A stretch of DNA of 37,764 nucleotides from JBCBGF01 sp039820585 (GCA_039820585.1 JBCBPV010000032.1:1-37764); one strand, 5' to 3'; counted from the stretch's first letter, positions 6,398 to 15,037 are shown. The notes: generated by a model from the sequence alone, not told the origin. Program-made: numbers and translations.

Positions 6398-8464
6398 CTA
6401 CCCCTGCGGGACCGTCAGCGTCACATCGCGCCCGCCCTTGATCAACCGCAACTCCTGATCGCCGATGGCGGCAACCTGGCCGCCATCCACGCGATCGCCC
6501 ACCCGCACCTTTACATAGCGACCCGACGACAGTCGGATCAGCGCGCGGCGGTCGCTGTCCGAGCCATAGACCCCGATCAGGTTGACCCGTCGCAGATTCA
6601 GCGCGTTTTCAATCGTCGCCTGCCGGGCCACCGATGCGGTGGTCGGGATCGATGGTTGCGCGGGCGCCACGGCGGCGGCTGTCGCGACCTGGTTGGCGGC
6701 TGCAGTGGCGGCGGCTGCAGCGACCTGGGCCGCTTGCTGTTCGACCGCGCGGTTGCGGATGCTGGCCACGCGGCTGTCGAAATCGGTAGGGCGGCTGCTG
6801 GGCACCGGCGATGCGGCGATGGCCTGCGCGCTCGGGGCCGATAGCGGGGCCGCGGCGAGTGCTGCATCCTGGGCCGATTGCGGCCGATCATTGGGGCGCA
6901 GACCGGCCAGTTCTTCCGAGGTGCGTCCCCCCAGGCGTGCGCGTTCCGAGTTCTCGATCAGCGTTTCAGGCCGGCCGCGCGGGCGGGGGCCCGCCAAAGC
7001 GAGGGCGATTGCGTCCGTCGTATCGGGCACCGCGCTAGCGGGGCGCTGGGGCGGTACGATCTCGGGCTGGCCATCTGTGACCACCACGCCCTGGGGCGAT
7101 ACCGCACCACCGGGCGTTGCGCGCACCAGCCCACGATCATCGATGTCAAAGATCTGCCCGGGACCCGGCAACAGGCCCGGACGGCCCGACACCGCAAGAT
7201 CCCGGTCGATGGGCGTCAGCGCGAAGGCATCCCCGATCTCGACGTTGGGATCGATGGAGGCCAGGTACAGATCATCGGTCGTCGCATCCGGCGGCGCCGG
7301 GGCGGCAGGCGGCGGGGTTTGCCAGATACTTGTGGCATCGACGGCCACGAACTCGATGGGCGGCGGCAGCTCTGCTTTGCTGGAAAAACTAGCGGCGTCG
7401 GGCGCAAACAGCCGTGCCTCGCGGCGGGGCGTGGCATCAAGCGGTGGCAATGTAGGTACGGCGGCGAGGGGTGGCGGGGCATCCCGGAGCGCATTGGGCG
7501 CAGACAAACCCTCGGCCAAGTCTTGCGCATCGGGGTTTGGCGCTGGTGTCGCGCCAGGGTCGGGAACCGCGATTGCGATGGTGGATCGGCGGGCGGCTGC
7601 GGGTTCGGGCGAAGGCAGGCTCAGACGTGTCGTCTGGGCGGCGTCAGGTATGCGTGTGGCAAGGGGGCCGAGCGCGGGAGTGGTGGGCAGATCCGGTGTG
7701 CCCAGTGTGACCACGGGGCTGACGGGATCGGTTTGGTCCGGCGACATCAGGGCGAAGGCCGACCAGAGCAGGATCGCGGCAGAGCCCAGCACCCCCGCAC
7801 CGGCAAGCAGTGGCCCGCGATGTGTCGACAATGCCGCAAGCACGACTGTGGAAGCTGGGGCTGGATCGCGCGCGATTGCCTGCGGTTGGGCAGATAAATC
7901 TACAGGAGCAGTAGCCTCCACAGCAACCGGCGCAGGTTCAGGCGCCACCAACGGAGCAGGCTCCGGCTCTGCCGCAACCTCAATCTGCGACCGCGCGAAT
8001 TGTGTCGGTCCGAAATCGGGGGCTGCCGGGAATTGCTCCGCCGTCGGGCGGGCGGTGAAGCCGCAGGGGTTCAGCCCGTGCGCGACGGCAAACTCCTCCG
8101 CCTCGTCCAGCGTATTGATGTCGAGCGCGGCAACTTGGATCCGGCTGCCCGTTTGGCGCCAGTCAAACACCATCTCATCCACCGGGCAGGGCGTTAGCCC
8201 TTCGAGCGCCGCGGCCACATCCGCCTGAGTCGCTGTGCCCTTGGGCGCATCAACGGTCGTGTAAAGGATCACCGAGGCAGGAATGATCAGGGCGGTCTGA
8301 AACTGCTCGCCCGCCAGGGCAACCGCCTTGGTCCGCATAGCCGCCATGCGGTCCGGCAGGTCAGCATCTTCCAGCCGCGCGGCCTCCAGCGTTGTCCACG
8401 CGTCACCCTCCCGTGACAGGAAGCGGATGCCATCTGGGGCCAGATCCAGCGCGAAAGCGGCCAT
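6398..8464 (-). CDS. Membrane protein with GspL/PilM-like N-terminus and PilP/GspC-like C-terminus
   Basis: A 688-residue protein. Residues about 1-150 (ALDLAPDGIRFLSREG; ALIIPASVILYTTVD; CPVDEMVFDWRQ; AALDINTLDEAEEFA) resemble the actin-like cytoplasmic domain of GspL/PilM assembly proteins. An Ala/Pro-rich linker follows, then a single membrane segment at about 219-240 (LLAGAGVLGSAAILLWSAFALM region). Next is a long, low-complexity Ala/Pro/Asp-rich region (about 240-625). The last 60 residues (ALIRLSSGRYVKVRVGDRV; GGQVAAIGDQELRLIKGGR) look like the small beta domain of PilP/GspC. Relatives in roseobacters are often called hypothetical or, wrongly, translation initiation factor 2. No other secretion or pilus gene is nearby. 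It is divergent from the SIMPL gene across 146 bases. The domain reading is by eye and function is unknown. Confidence 0.85.
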   Translation of the reverse strand: MAAFALDLAPDGIRFLSREGDAWTTLEAARLEDADLPDRMAAMRTKAVALAGEQFQTALIIPASVILYTTVDAPKGTATQADVAAALEGLTPCPVDEMVFDWRQTGSRIQVAALDINTLDEAEEFAVAHGLNPCGFTARPTAEQFPAAPDFGPTQFARSQIEVAAEPEPAPLVAPEPAPVAVEATAPVDLSAQPQAIARDPAPASTVVLAALSTHRGPLLAGAGVLGSAAILLWSAFALMSPDQTDPVSPVVTLGTPDLPTTPALGPLATRIPDAAQTTRLSLPSPEPAAARRSTIAIAVPDPGATPAPNPDAQDLAEGLSAPNALRDAPPPLAAVPTLPPLDATPRREARLFAPDAASFSSKAELPPPIEFVAVDATSIWQTPPPAAPAPPDATTDDLYLASIDPNVEIGDAFALTPIDRDLAVSGRPGLLPGPGQIFDIDDRGLVRATPGGAVSPQGVVVTDGQPEIVPPQRPASAVPDTTDAIALALAGPRPRGRPETLIENSERARLGGRTSEELAGLRPNDRPQSAQDAALAAAPLSAPSAQAIAASPVPSSRPTDFDSRVASIRNRAVEQQAAQVAAAAATAAANQVATAAAVAPAQPSIPTTASVARQATIENALNLRRVNLIGVYGSDSDRRALIRLSSGRYVKVRVGDRVDGGQVAAIGDQELRLIKGGRDVTLTVPQG

Positions 8465-8610
8465 TGAAACCTATAGCTTGTGGTTGCCGCACCTCCCCCC
8501 ATTTCTTGAAGGTGCTGGCCAAGACTAACGCAGCTTCCTGCGTCTGAAAAGATGACTATCCCCAAGATGTGGGGCAAAGTCGCTAAAAACTTCATGGAAG
8601 GATTAATCCT

Positions 8611-9303
8611 ATGACACGACTCTTGGGGCCTCTCGCGGTGGTTCTGATCGCGCTTGCCGGCCCAGTGGCCGCCCAGGATACGCCGCCCACAATCACCGTG
8701 ACCGGCGAGGGCCAGGTCGAGGCCGCGCCAGACATGGCCACCATCCGGCTGGGCGTGACCAGCGAGGGGCGCGCCGCGCGCGAGGCGATTGACGCCAACT
8801 CCCGCGCCATGGCCGCGGTGCTGGAGCGGATCGGCGCGGCGGGCATCGAAGAGCGCGATGTGCAGACGCAAGGGTTTTCAGTTAACCCGCGATGGGAAAA
8901 CCGCGCGAACGAGGCCCCGCGCATCTTGGGGTTCGTGGCGCGCAATCAGGTGATGGTGCGTCTGCGGGATCTAAACGCGCTGGGCCCGCTTCTGGATGAG
9001 GTCACGCGGGATGGCGCGAATACCTTCGATGGGCTGAGCTTTGGGTTGCAGGACCCCGTGCCTGCCCAGGACGCCGCCCGCCGGGCCGCGGTGGTCGACG
9101 CCAAGCGCAAGGCTGAGCTTTATGCCGAAGCTGCCGGGGTCACGCTGGGCCCCTTGGTGTCACTGGATGAAGGCGGGGCCGCACCGCGCCCGGTGCCCAT
9201 GGCGCGGGCCGAAATGGCACTGGCCATGGATTCGGTACCCGTCGCCAGCGGCGAACTAGGCATCACCGCGATGGTGCGCCTCGTCTATGCAATTGAAGAG
9301 TGA
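8611..9303 (+). CDS. Periplasmic SIMPL-domain protein (DUF541)
   Basis: A 230-residue secreted protein. The N-terminus MTRLLGPLAVVLIALAGPVA is a signal peptide, with likely cleavage after AAQ near residue 22. The mature part begins with the SIMPL signature ITVTGEGQVEAAPDMATIRLGV and contains the alternating strand/helix pattern, with ARRAAVVDAKRKAELYAEAAGV near residue 160. Members are poorly understood periplasmic proteins linked to oxidative or envelope stress. The ATG has GGAAGGA at 8596-8602. The gene is monocistronic and convergent with metY. Confidence 0.92.
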   Translation: MTRLLGPLAVVLIALAGPVAAQDTPPTITVTGEGQVEAAPDMATIRLGVTSEGRAAREAIDANSRAMAAVLERIGAAGIEERDVQTQGFSVNPRWENRANEAPRILGFVARNQVMVRLRDLNALGPLLDEVTRDGANTFDGLSFGLQDPVPAQDAARRAAVVDAKRKAELYAEAAGVTLGPLVSLDEGGAAPRPVPMARAEMALAMDSVPVASGELGITAMVRLVYAIEE

Positions 9304-9310
9304 GCGGTCT

Positions 9311-9332
9311 GCCCGGCCCGAAGGGGCCGGGC
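9311..9332. terminator. Perfect hairpin between convergent SIMPL gene and metY
   Basis: GCCCGGCCC (9311-9319), loop GAAG, GGGCCGGGC (9324-9332): nine perfect GC pairs between two stop codons 37 bases apart. There is no T-run on either strand, so it is a terminator-like stem usable by both genes rather than a classic intrinsic terminator. Confidence 0.6.
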
Positions 9333-9339
9333 GATGCGC

Positions 9340-10629
9340 TCAGGCCGTGGCCTTGGCCAGTGCCTGATCCAGATCGGCAATGATGTCATCGGCATCCTCT
9401 GTCCCAATCGACACCCGCACCACGTTCGGCCCGGCCCCTGCAGCCACGCGCGCCTCATCGCTGAGCTGTCGGTGCGTGGTAGACGCCGAGTGAATGATCA
9501 GCGACCGTGTATCGCCCAGATTCGCCACGTGGCTGAACAGCGCCACACTGTCGACCAGCTTCACGCAGGCGTCGTAGCCACCCTTCACCGCAAACGTGAA
9601 CAGCGCGCCTGCACCTTTGGGACAGATCTTGGCCACACGGCCGTAGTAGGGCGAGCTTTCCAGCCCCGCATACGTCACCGTCTCCACCCGCGGGTCGGCC
9701 TCAAGCCACTTGGCTACCTTCACCGCATTTTCGACATGCTTTTGCATCCGCAGGCTTAGCGTCTCGACCCCCATCAGCGTGTAGTGGGCGCCCTGGGGGT
9801 TCATCGTCATGCCCAGATCGCGCAGACCCACGGCGATAGAGTGGAAGGTGAAGGCCATCGGTCCTAGCGCTTCATGGAACTTCAGCCCGTGATAGGCTGG
9901 CTCCTCGGCGCTGAGCGAGGGAAACTTGTCAGACGCCGACCAGTCGAATTTGCCGGAGTCGATCACAGCGCCGCCTGTCACCGTACCATTGCCGGTGAGG
10001 TACTTGGTGGTCGAATGCACGACCAGCGTGGCACCATGTTCAATCGGACGGCAAAGGTACGGCGTGGCCGATGTGTTGTCGACGATCAGCGGCACGCCGG
10101 CCGCGTCCGCGACGCTCGCGATGGCATCGAGGTCCGTGATGTAGCCGCCAGGGTTGGCGATGGCTTCGCAAAACACCGCGCGTGTGTTGTCGTCGATCGC
10201 AGCCTTCACCGCATCCAGATTGTCGAAATCGACGAAGGTGCAGGACCAGCCAAACTTGCGGATTGTGTTGGTGAATTGCTGAACCGTACCGCCATAGAGC
10301 TTGGTTGAGGCCACAATATTGCAGCCGGGGTTCATCAACGGGAACAGAGCCATGATCTGCGCCGCATGCCCCGAGGAACAACAAACTCCGCCTGCGCCAC
10401 CTTCCAATGCTGTCAGCCTGTCGGCCAGCGCGGCAATCGTCGGGTTCGTCAGCCGCGAATAGATGTAGCCTACTTCCTGCAGGTTGAAGAGGGCTGCGGC
10501 ATGATCGGCATCGCGGAACACAAACGCGGTGCTTTGATAGATCGGCACCTGCCGCGCACCGGTGGCAACATCGGGGGCGGTGCCTGCGTGGATCTGTAAC
10601 GTATCAAACGCCTGTGGCGTGTCGGTCAT
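9340..10629 (-). CDS. metY: O-acetylhomoserine sulfhydrylase (aminocarboxypropyltransferase)
   Basis: A 429-residue PLP enzyme of the Cys/Met-metabolism family; with sulfide and O-acetyl-L-homoserine it makes homocysteine. The start FDTLQIHAGTAPD, the YSRLTNPT motif (about 57-64), the aspartate D184 (IVDNTSATP) and the PLP-binding K209 (HSTTKYLTGNG) are all present. The length of about 430 residues, with the insert around SDKFPSLSAEEPAYHGL, is typical of MetY rather than of the shorter MetZ/MetB. The ATG is preceded by GGGAGAGAG. A 68-base gap separates it from the upstream PAS gene and holds a conspicuous hairpin, suggesting leader control. Confidence 0.95.
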   Translation of the reverse strand: MTDTPQAFDTLQIHAGTAPDVATGARQVPIYQSTAFVFRDADHAAALFNLQEVGYIYSRLTNPTIAALADRLTALEGGAGGVCCSSGHAAQIMALFPLMNPGCNIVASTKLYGGTVQQFTNTIRKFGWSCTFVDFDNLDAVKAAIDDNTRAVFCEAIANPGGYITDLDAIASVADAAGVPLIVDNTSATPYLCRPIEHGATLVVHSTTKYLTGNGTVTGGAVIDSGKFDWSASDKFPSLSAEEPAYHGLKFHEALGPMAFTFHSIAVGLRDLGMTMNPQGAHYTLMGVETLSLRMQKHVENAVKVAKWLEADPRVETVTYAGLESSPYYGRVAKICPKGAGALFTFAVKGGYDACVKLVDSVALFSHVANLGDTRSLIIHSASTTHRQLSDEARVAAGAGPNVVRVSIGTEDADDIIADLDQALAKATA

Positions 10630-10646
10630 GACTCTCTCCCTGTCTG

Positions 10647-10669
10647 TTTGCCCGGTGGTTTAGGGCAAA
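10647..10669 (-). promoter_or_regulatory. Structured 5' leader of metY (possible pseudoknot)
   Basis: Read on the minus strand, TTTGCCC and GGGCAAA (7 perfect pairs) flank a 9-base loop TAAACCACC, 17 bases before the metY start codon. The CCAC in the loop is complementary to a GTGG about ten bases upstream of the stem (10680-10683), which would make an H-type pseudoknot next to the ribosome-binding site. metY genes in alphaproteobacteria are often under SAM riboswitches, but the sequence does not match the SAM-II core as I remember it, so no class is assigned. Confidence 0.4.
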
Positions 10670-10697
10670 GGCCTGAGCGCCACAACCGGACGGGCCG

Positions 10698-11582
10698 TCA
10701 GGTGCCAAGCAGACGCATCACCGCGATGTAATAGGCCGTGCCCCGATGTTCCGCGGCGCTCAGCGTCATGACCAGCCGTTCCGCGATCCCGCCATTCAGC
10801 GTCAGCTCAATACTGTCTTCGCGCGCCTGGGCGCTGAGCAGTTCCTCGGGGCTGTGCCCGGTGTCGAGCGTGATGCCTGTCAGCCCCTGCAGCGTCGCGC
10901 CTTGGGTGCCGTGCGTGTCGATGCCGAACATCTTATGCGCGGCGCGGTTGGCAAAGTGCACCTGCTGTTCTGCATCCAGTACAAAGACCGGATCCACCAT
11001 TAGCTCCAACCCCGCCCGCAGGTCGTTCTCGGGCAGGTTGGCCACCGCAAACCCCTCAACGCTTTTGCCATCCTCCCCCATCAGCGGCACGATCAGTCGA
11101 CGCCAAGAGCGGACAAAGACGGCCGCCGGGGGCTCATGCTCGCTCAGCACCCATTCGCCGCGTTGTTGGGCCGCGCGGTAGAGCGCCTCAAAAAACTGGG
11201 CGATGTGGCTGGTGAAACCCTCGGTCGTCCCACCGGTCATGTTGCGCCCGTAAAATTCGGCAATCCCTGCACCGTAGTGGACGTAGCGGTAGTGGCTATC
11301 TTCGGGCTCTACCAGCATGATCCAGTCGGTCAGTTGCCCAAACGCGGCCAGCTTGAACGCCGATTTCGCCACGCGGCCCTGATCGTCAGCAAAGCCTGTG
11401 CAGATCTCGGCGAAGCGGCGGATCTGCGGGCTTTGCAGTTCTTGGGGCTGCGGCGACCAGATAATGAACGGCGCGCGGGCCCCGTGGGCGTTGAACACCC
11501 GGCGCAGCGCATCGGGGCGCCCGGGCAGCAAGCTTTCGGTCAGCATGTCGACGACAGAGGCTTCGGTATCGGGCGACGACAT
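10698..11582 (-). CDS. PAS-domain protein of unknown function
   Basis: A 294-residue soluble protein starting MSSPDTEASVVDML. Residues about 15-170 form a region that probably holds a first degenerate PAS-like sensor (LTDWIMLVEPEDSHYRYVHY; AEFYGRN). Residues about 190-290 contain a more typical PAS fold (LELMVDPVFVLDAEQQVHFA; NRAAHKMFG). No kinase, GGDEF, EAL or DNA-binding domain is attached. The ATG at 11582 is preferred to an upstream one at 11618 because AGGGA lies about ten bases before it and nothing precedes the other. Ligand and output are unknown. It is 68 bases upstream of metY on the same strand and may be co-transcribed with it. Confidence 0.8.
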   Translation of the reverse strand: MSSPDTEASVVDMLTESLLPGRPDALRRVFNAHGARAPFIIWSPQPQELQSPQIRRFAEICTGFADDQGRVAKSAFKLAAFGQLTDWIMLVEPEDSHYRYVHYGAGIAEFYGRNMTGGTTEGFTSHIAQFFEALYRAAQQRGEWVLSEHEPPAAVFVRSWRRLIVPLMGEDGKSVEGFAVANLPENDLRAGLELMVDPVFVLDAEQQVHFANRAAHKMFGIDTHGTQGATLQGLTGITLDTGHSPEELLSAQAREDSIELTLNGGIAERLVMTLSAAEHRGTAYYIAVMRLLGT

Positions 11583-11636
11583 TGTGACGGGATCCCTGGT
11601 TCTATGCAGTGCGCGCATAGTTTGGGTAGCGTGTGA

Positions 11637-12623
11637 TCAGCGCATCCACAAGCGTTCTGACTTGATGCGGTTGCGGATCGCGCGTTCACGTCGCGGCAGG
11701 GCATCACGGTCGAATAGAGCCCGCACCCGCGCGCCTCGACCCTGGTAGAGCATGCGGCGGAACGGCTCGTACTGTTTCAGCACCTTCTTGATTCGATTGG
11801 GCGAGACGATCTCTTCCAACGCGGCGACGGTGGCATCGCTTTCGCGAGCGTACAGCAACGGCAGCACGCGCCAATGGCAGGTGACGCCGCCATCGAGCGC
11901 GGCAATCTCGGGCGGCGGGCGCCCGCCGCCCAACCCGTGGATCACCAGCGGCAGCGCGATCTGGTCGAGCCAGGGATAGAGCGTCTGGCAGATCAGCTCC
12001 GGCGGCGGGTCATCGCGGATCGTGACCATCGCGTCGATATAGGCGCGCGCAAACGCATGCGGACAGGGGCCGAAGAACCAGCCCGCGTTGAAGTAGAGGT
12101 ATCGCTGCCAGTACTCATCGGGGTGGCTGAGGTCGAGCGAGCTGTCGAAATCGAGTTCGAACCGGTCATAAAGCGCCCGCCAGATCGCGGTGTAGCCCGG
12201 TCCGTATAGCTCAATTTCGGGCCACGTCGCCGTGCGCTGCATCGAGGCGGCGGGGCGGGCGAAGTCGAAGGGCAAGGCGGTGAGCGGGCCGGTGACGAGC
12301 GTGTCGGTGTCAAAGAAGACAAACGGTTCGCCTTCGGGCAGGGCATAGAGCCCCTCGGCCTTGTTGCCGTTGGGATAACCCGCGCCGAAGTGCCTGCTCT
12401 CAAACGCAACGATCTCAGCCCCCAGATCACCCAAGGCACCGCGCACCGCGTCGTTCTTCATCCTTGGATCCCCGCGCCACAAAGGCCCGGGCTGGGGTTC
12501 GGCCACGATCAGCCGACCCTGAAACCCCGGATCACGCGCGCGCAGGCTGGCGGCAAATAGAACAGCCTCATACATCAGGCGGCCCTGTTGGCCCACGATC
12601 ATGATGTTGAAGCTCTTGCCCAT
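11637..12623 (-). CDS. GT8-like glycosyltransferase-fold protein
   Basis: A 328-residue protein. It opens with a nucleotide-sugar-fold strand (FNIMIVGQQGRLMYEAVLFA). A DxD-type metal/nucleotide-binding motif is at D105-T-D107 (FVFFDTDTLV). Further features are YFNAGWFFGPCP near residue 175 and a C-terminal region with a basic end. No signal peptide or membrane segment is seen. The pattern fits the GT-A fold near GT8, but donor and acceptor are unknown. It has its own position between the PAS gene (54 bases downstream) and a large palindrome upstream. It may belong functionally with the GT61/GT32 pair on the far side of the TRAP operon. Confidence 0.7.
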   Translation of the reverse strand: MGKSFNIMIVGQQGRLMYEAVLFAASLRARDPGFQGRLIVAEPQPGPLWRGDPRMKNDAVRGALGDLGAEIVAFESRHFGAGYPNGNKAEGLYALPEGEPFVFFDTDTLVTGPLTALPFDFARPAASMQRTATWPEIELYGPGYTAIWRALYDRFELDFDSSLDLSHPDEYWQRYLYFNAGWFFGPCPHAFARAYIDAMVTIRDDPPPELICQTLYPWLDQIALPLVIHGLGGGRPPPEIAALDGGVTCHWRVLPLLYARESDATVAALEEIVSPNRIKKVLKQYEPFRRMLYQGRGARVRALFDRDALPRRERAIRNRIKSERLWMR

Positions 12624-12701
12624 ATTCCGGTCTGCTTGCAGGGTTTGCGCCTGTTATAGGCCCGTGCCCTTGGCCGGGAAAGGGCGCGCGCCGCCCGGGC
12701 G

Positions 12702-12767
12702 GTGGAATGAGTATTTTTGCCAAGATGAAGAGGGCCCTTTCATCTTGGCGCAAATTCTCCCGCCGGA
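12702..12767. repeat. Long palindrome downstream of the TRAP operon
   Basis: The core CCAAGATGAA (12720-12729) pairs perfectly with TTCATCTTGG (12739-12748) around AGGGCCCT. Pairing continues imperfectly outward (GAGTATTTTTG against CGCAAATTCTC) and is bordered by GC-rich palindromes (CCGCCCGGGCGG at 12691-12702; CCGCCGGAGGCGG after 12760). I recall very similar TTTGCCAAGATGAAG palindromes in intergenic regions of roseobacter genomes. It lies just after the dctM stop and before the glycosyltransferase start, so it may act as a terminator for dctM. Confidence 0.7.
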
Positions 12768-12789
12768 GGCGGCGCAGTGGGTGGCCGCG

Positions 12790-14238
12790 CTAGTCGCCGT
12801 AGGCCACAGAGGGCAGCCATGTGGTAAGGGCCGGGAACTCAAACACGATGAAGAGACCAATCAATTGGAGGCATACGAAGGGGATGATGCCCCGGTAGAT
12901 GTGGCCCAGTGTAACGCCTGGGGGACATACCCCTTTGAGATAGAACAGCGCAAAGCCCACCGGTGGCGTTAGGAACGATGTCTGCAACGTCACCGCCACC
13001 AGGATGGCAAACCACACGACCGAGGGGTCGCGGACCTGATCGAAGCCGGGAATCCCAAGCTCTAGCCCGATGATGATGGGCAGCATCAGCGGCATGATGA
13101 TGATCGTGATCTCGATCCAGTCCAGCAAGAACCCAAGCAGGAACACAATGAACAGGATGAAGAGCACCGTCATGTAGGGGTCTTCAAAGGCCGACAGCAC
13201 CAGGTGCTGAACGATCTCATCGCCGCCATAGCGCCGCAACACGAAGGCAAAGAAGTTCGCGGCAAGGAAGATCCCCACGATATAGCCCGAGGTGTTCAGT
13301 GTGGAACGGCTGACCTCTTTGAGGACCTTGTAGTTGAGCCGCCCATTGGCAAGCGCCAGAACCGTGGCCCCGAACGCGCCGAGGCCTGAGGCTTCGGTCG
13401 GTGTGGCGATCCCTGCAAAGATCGAGCCCAGCACCAAAAGGATCAGGAACATCGGCGGCACAACGGCGAGCAGGACGTCGCGCACCACGGGCCAACTGAT
13501 CTCTTCCGTTTGTTCCGGGGCGGGCATCGACTTGGGCGAGATAAAGCCAAAAAGTACGATGAAGACGATGTAAAGACCACCCAAGATCAGACCAGGGAAC
13601 AGCGCGCCCATGAACAGATCGCCCAGTGAAATGGCGAGCTGATCGGACATGATCACAAGCATGATCGACGGTGGAATCAGGATGCCAAGCGTGCCCGCCG
13701 ATGCGATGGTGCCTGTGGCGATGGGTTTGGAGTAGTTTTGCGCCATCATCGCGGGAAGGGCCATCACGCCCAGAAGCGTGACCGATGCGCCGATCACGCC
13801 CGTGGACGCGGCCAGGATGATGCCAATCAAAAGCACCGTCAGAGACAGACCGCCCCGCAGGCCGCCGAACAGCTTTTGCATTGCGTGCATCATACGTTGG
13901 GCCACGCCGGACTGGTCCAGCATCAGGCCCATGAAGATGAACATCGGCAGGGCCACCAGAACGGGGTTCTTGACGATATTGCCAAAGAGGCGGCCCGACA
14001 GGGCTTGCAGGCGTTGGTATTCGATCCCGGTGCGGTCAAACTCGATCACGTCGCGGAAGCTGCTGCGGAACGGATCAAGGAAGAATTCGGCGATCAGTAC
14101 GAACACAAGGCTGACGCCCACGAGCGCCATGGCCACCGGGATGCCGCGGAACAGCATCCAGATGAAGGTCAGGAACATCGCCGCGACGGCGATTTCGTTG
14201 AGGGTCAGGAACTGGCCCAGGAATTCTAAGATGGCCAA
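12790..14238 (-). CDS. dctM: TRAP transporter large permease (DctM)
   Basis: A 482-residue inner-membrane protein with about a dozen hydrophobic segments. It has DctM landmarks PMFIFMGLMLDQSGVA, ASTGVIGASVTLLGVMALP, GTIASAGTLGILIPPSIML and PTEASGLGAFGA. It is the channel subunit that, with DctQ, imports the solute delivered by DctP using the sodium gradient. The only suitable start is TTG at 14238, four bases after the dctQ stop and just after a GGGGTAAGG stretch; the next ATG would remove the first membrane segment. Third gene of the dctP-dctQ-dctM operon. Confidence 0.93.
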   Translation of the reverse strand: MAILEFLGQFLTLNEIAVAAMFLTFIWMLFRGIPVAMALVGVSLVFVLIAEFFLDPFRSSFRDVIEFDRTGIEYQRLQALSGRLFGNIVKNPVLVALPMFIFMGLMLDQSGVAQRMMHAMQKLFGGLRGGLSLTVLLIGIILAASTGVIGASVTLLGVMALPAMMAQNYSKPIATGTIASAGTLGILIPPSIMLVIMSDQLAISLGDLFMGALFPGLILGGLYIVFIVLFGFISPKSMPAPEQTEEISWPVVRDVLLAVVPPMFLILLVLGSIFAGIATPTEASGLGAFGATVLALANGRLNYKVLKEVSRSTLNTSGYIVGIFLAANFFAFVLRRYGGDEIVQHLVLSAFEDPYMTVLFILFIVFLLGFLLDWIEITIIIMPLMLPIIIGLELGIPGFDQVRDPSVVWFAILVAVTLQTSFLTPPVGFALFYLKGVCPPGVTLGHIYRGIIPFVCLQLIGLFIVFEFPALTTWLPSVAYGD

Positions 14239-14242
14239 AACC

Positions 14243-15037
14243 TTACCCCTCGTTGCGCGACAGGACGCGTGCCAGACCGATCAACAGGATCGTCGCGACC
14301 AGTGTGATCGGAATTGTGTATTCGATCTCATAGGCGCCAAGCTCAAACTCATCGAAAATCGCAGAACGGCCGATCTCGCGGCTTGTGACTTCTGTGGGGC
14401 TGGTCAGGCGAATGGCCCACCAGATCACGTAGTAGACGATCAGGTTGACCACGAACATCGTGGCTGGGAAGGCCCAAAGAAGCTGTTTCCAGAATGCGGG
14501 CTCGGTCAGTTTGGAAAGGTTGCGGACATAGGCCGCCCAGATCGCCAGCGCGATAAAGGCGAAGGCCGCGTTCATGAAGACCTTCAGGATCCACAGGTTG
14601 TGCAACCCGTTCGGGCTGTCAGAGCCTTCGTCGGCGACGACCGAAGACACAGCATAGTGGAATGTCACGTCCCAGGCCAGGATGATGAAGGGCAAGAACA
14701 GCCATGCCAGGGCAAAGACCTCAATCCGGGCCTTTTTGGCGTCGTCGAAATTGTCGTACAAGATATCGACACGCACGTGGCTGTTGGTGGTGACGGCATA
14801 AGCGATGCCCACCAGTACGGCAGAGCCATAAAGCCACCACTGGAAATCGTCGAGCCAGGCCTGGTTCATGCCGCTGCCGCGCAGGACAACCTGGCTGCAG
14901 ATCGCGATCATCAGGATCGGGAAGAGCCAGGCAAACACGTTCGACACTTGTACGATAAACCGGTCGAGGCGCGAGTGGTGTTCGCGCCCGATCTCGCCCG
15001 GGTCAGAGAGTTTGATAAGTTCGTCAGCGTCTTGCAT
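14243..15037 (-). CDS. dctQ: TRAP transporter small permease (DctQ)
   Basis: A 264-residue inner-membrane protein, larger than the usual 160-200 residues. Hydrophobic segments lie near 32-52, 68-85, 110-135, 155-180 and 190-215, with a last one near 240-258. The N-terminal core SNVFAWLFPILMIAICSQVV, then DDFQWWLYGSAVLVGIAYAV, then SHVRVDILYD matches DctQ of the large alpha-keto-acid/mannitol class. The ATG at 15037 (MQDADELIKL) is preferred to a TTG 18 bases upstream because a GGGGA lies six bases before it. It follows dctP after 87 bases that hold a strong hairpin and precedes dctM by four bases. Confidence 0.9.
   Translation of the reverse strand: MQDADELIKLSDPGEIGREHHSRLDRFIVQVSNVFAWLFPILMIAICSQVVLRGSGMNQAWLDDFQWWLYGSAVLVGIAYAVTTNSHVRVDILYDNFDDAKKARIEVFALAWLFLPFIILAWDVTFHYAVSSVVADEGSDSPNGLHNLWILKVFMNAAFAFIALAIWAAYVRNLSKLTEPAFWKQLLWAFPATMFVVNLIVYYVIWWAIRLTSPTEVTSREIGRSAIFDEFELGAYEIEYTIPITLVATILLIGLARVLSRNEG

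Noticed and set aside
6582..8228. A 548-codon plus-strand frame opposite the composite membrane protein
   Set aside because: Ser/Ala/Arg-rich sequence typical of an antisense shadow; the minus-strand gene has a membrane segment and conserved ends.
10647..10697. SAM-II riboswitch call for the metY leader
   Set aside because: The pseudoknot topology is suggestive, but the conserved SAM-II core I remember is not matched; reported only as an unassigned structure.
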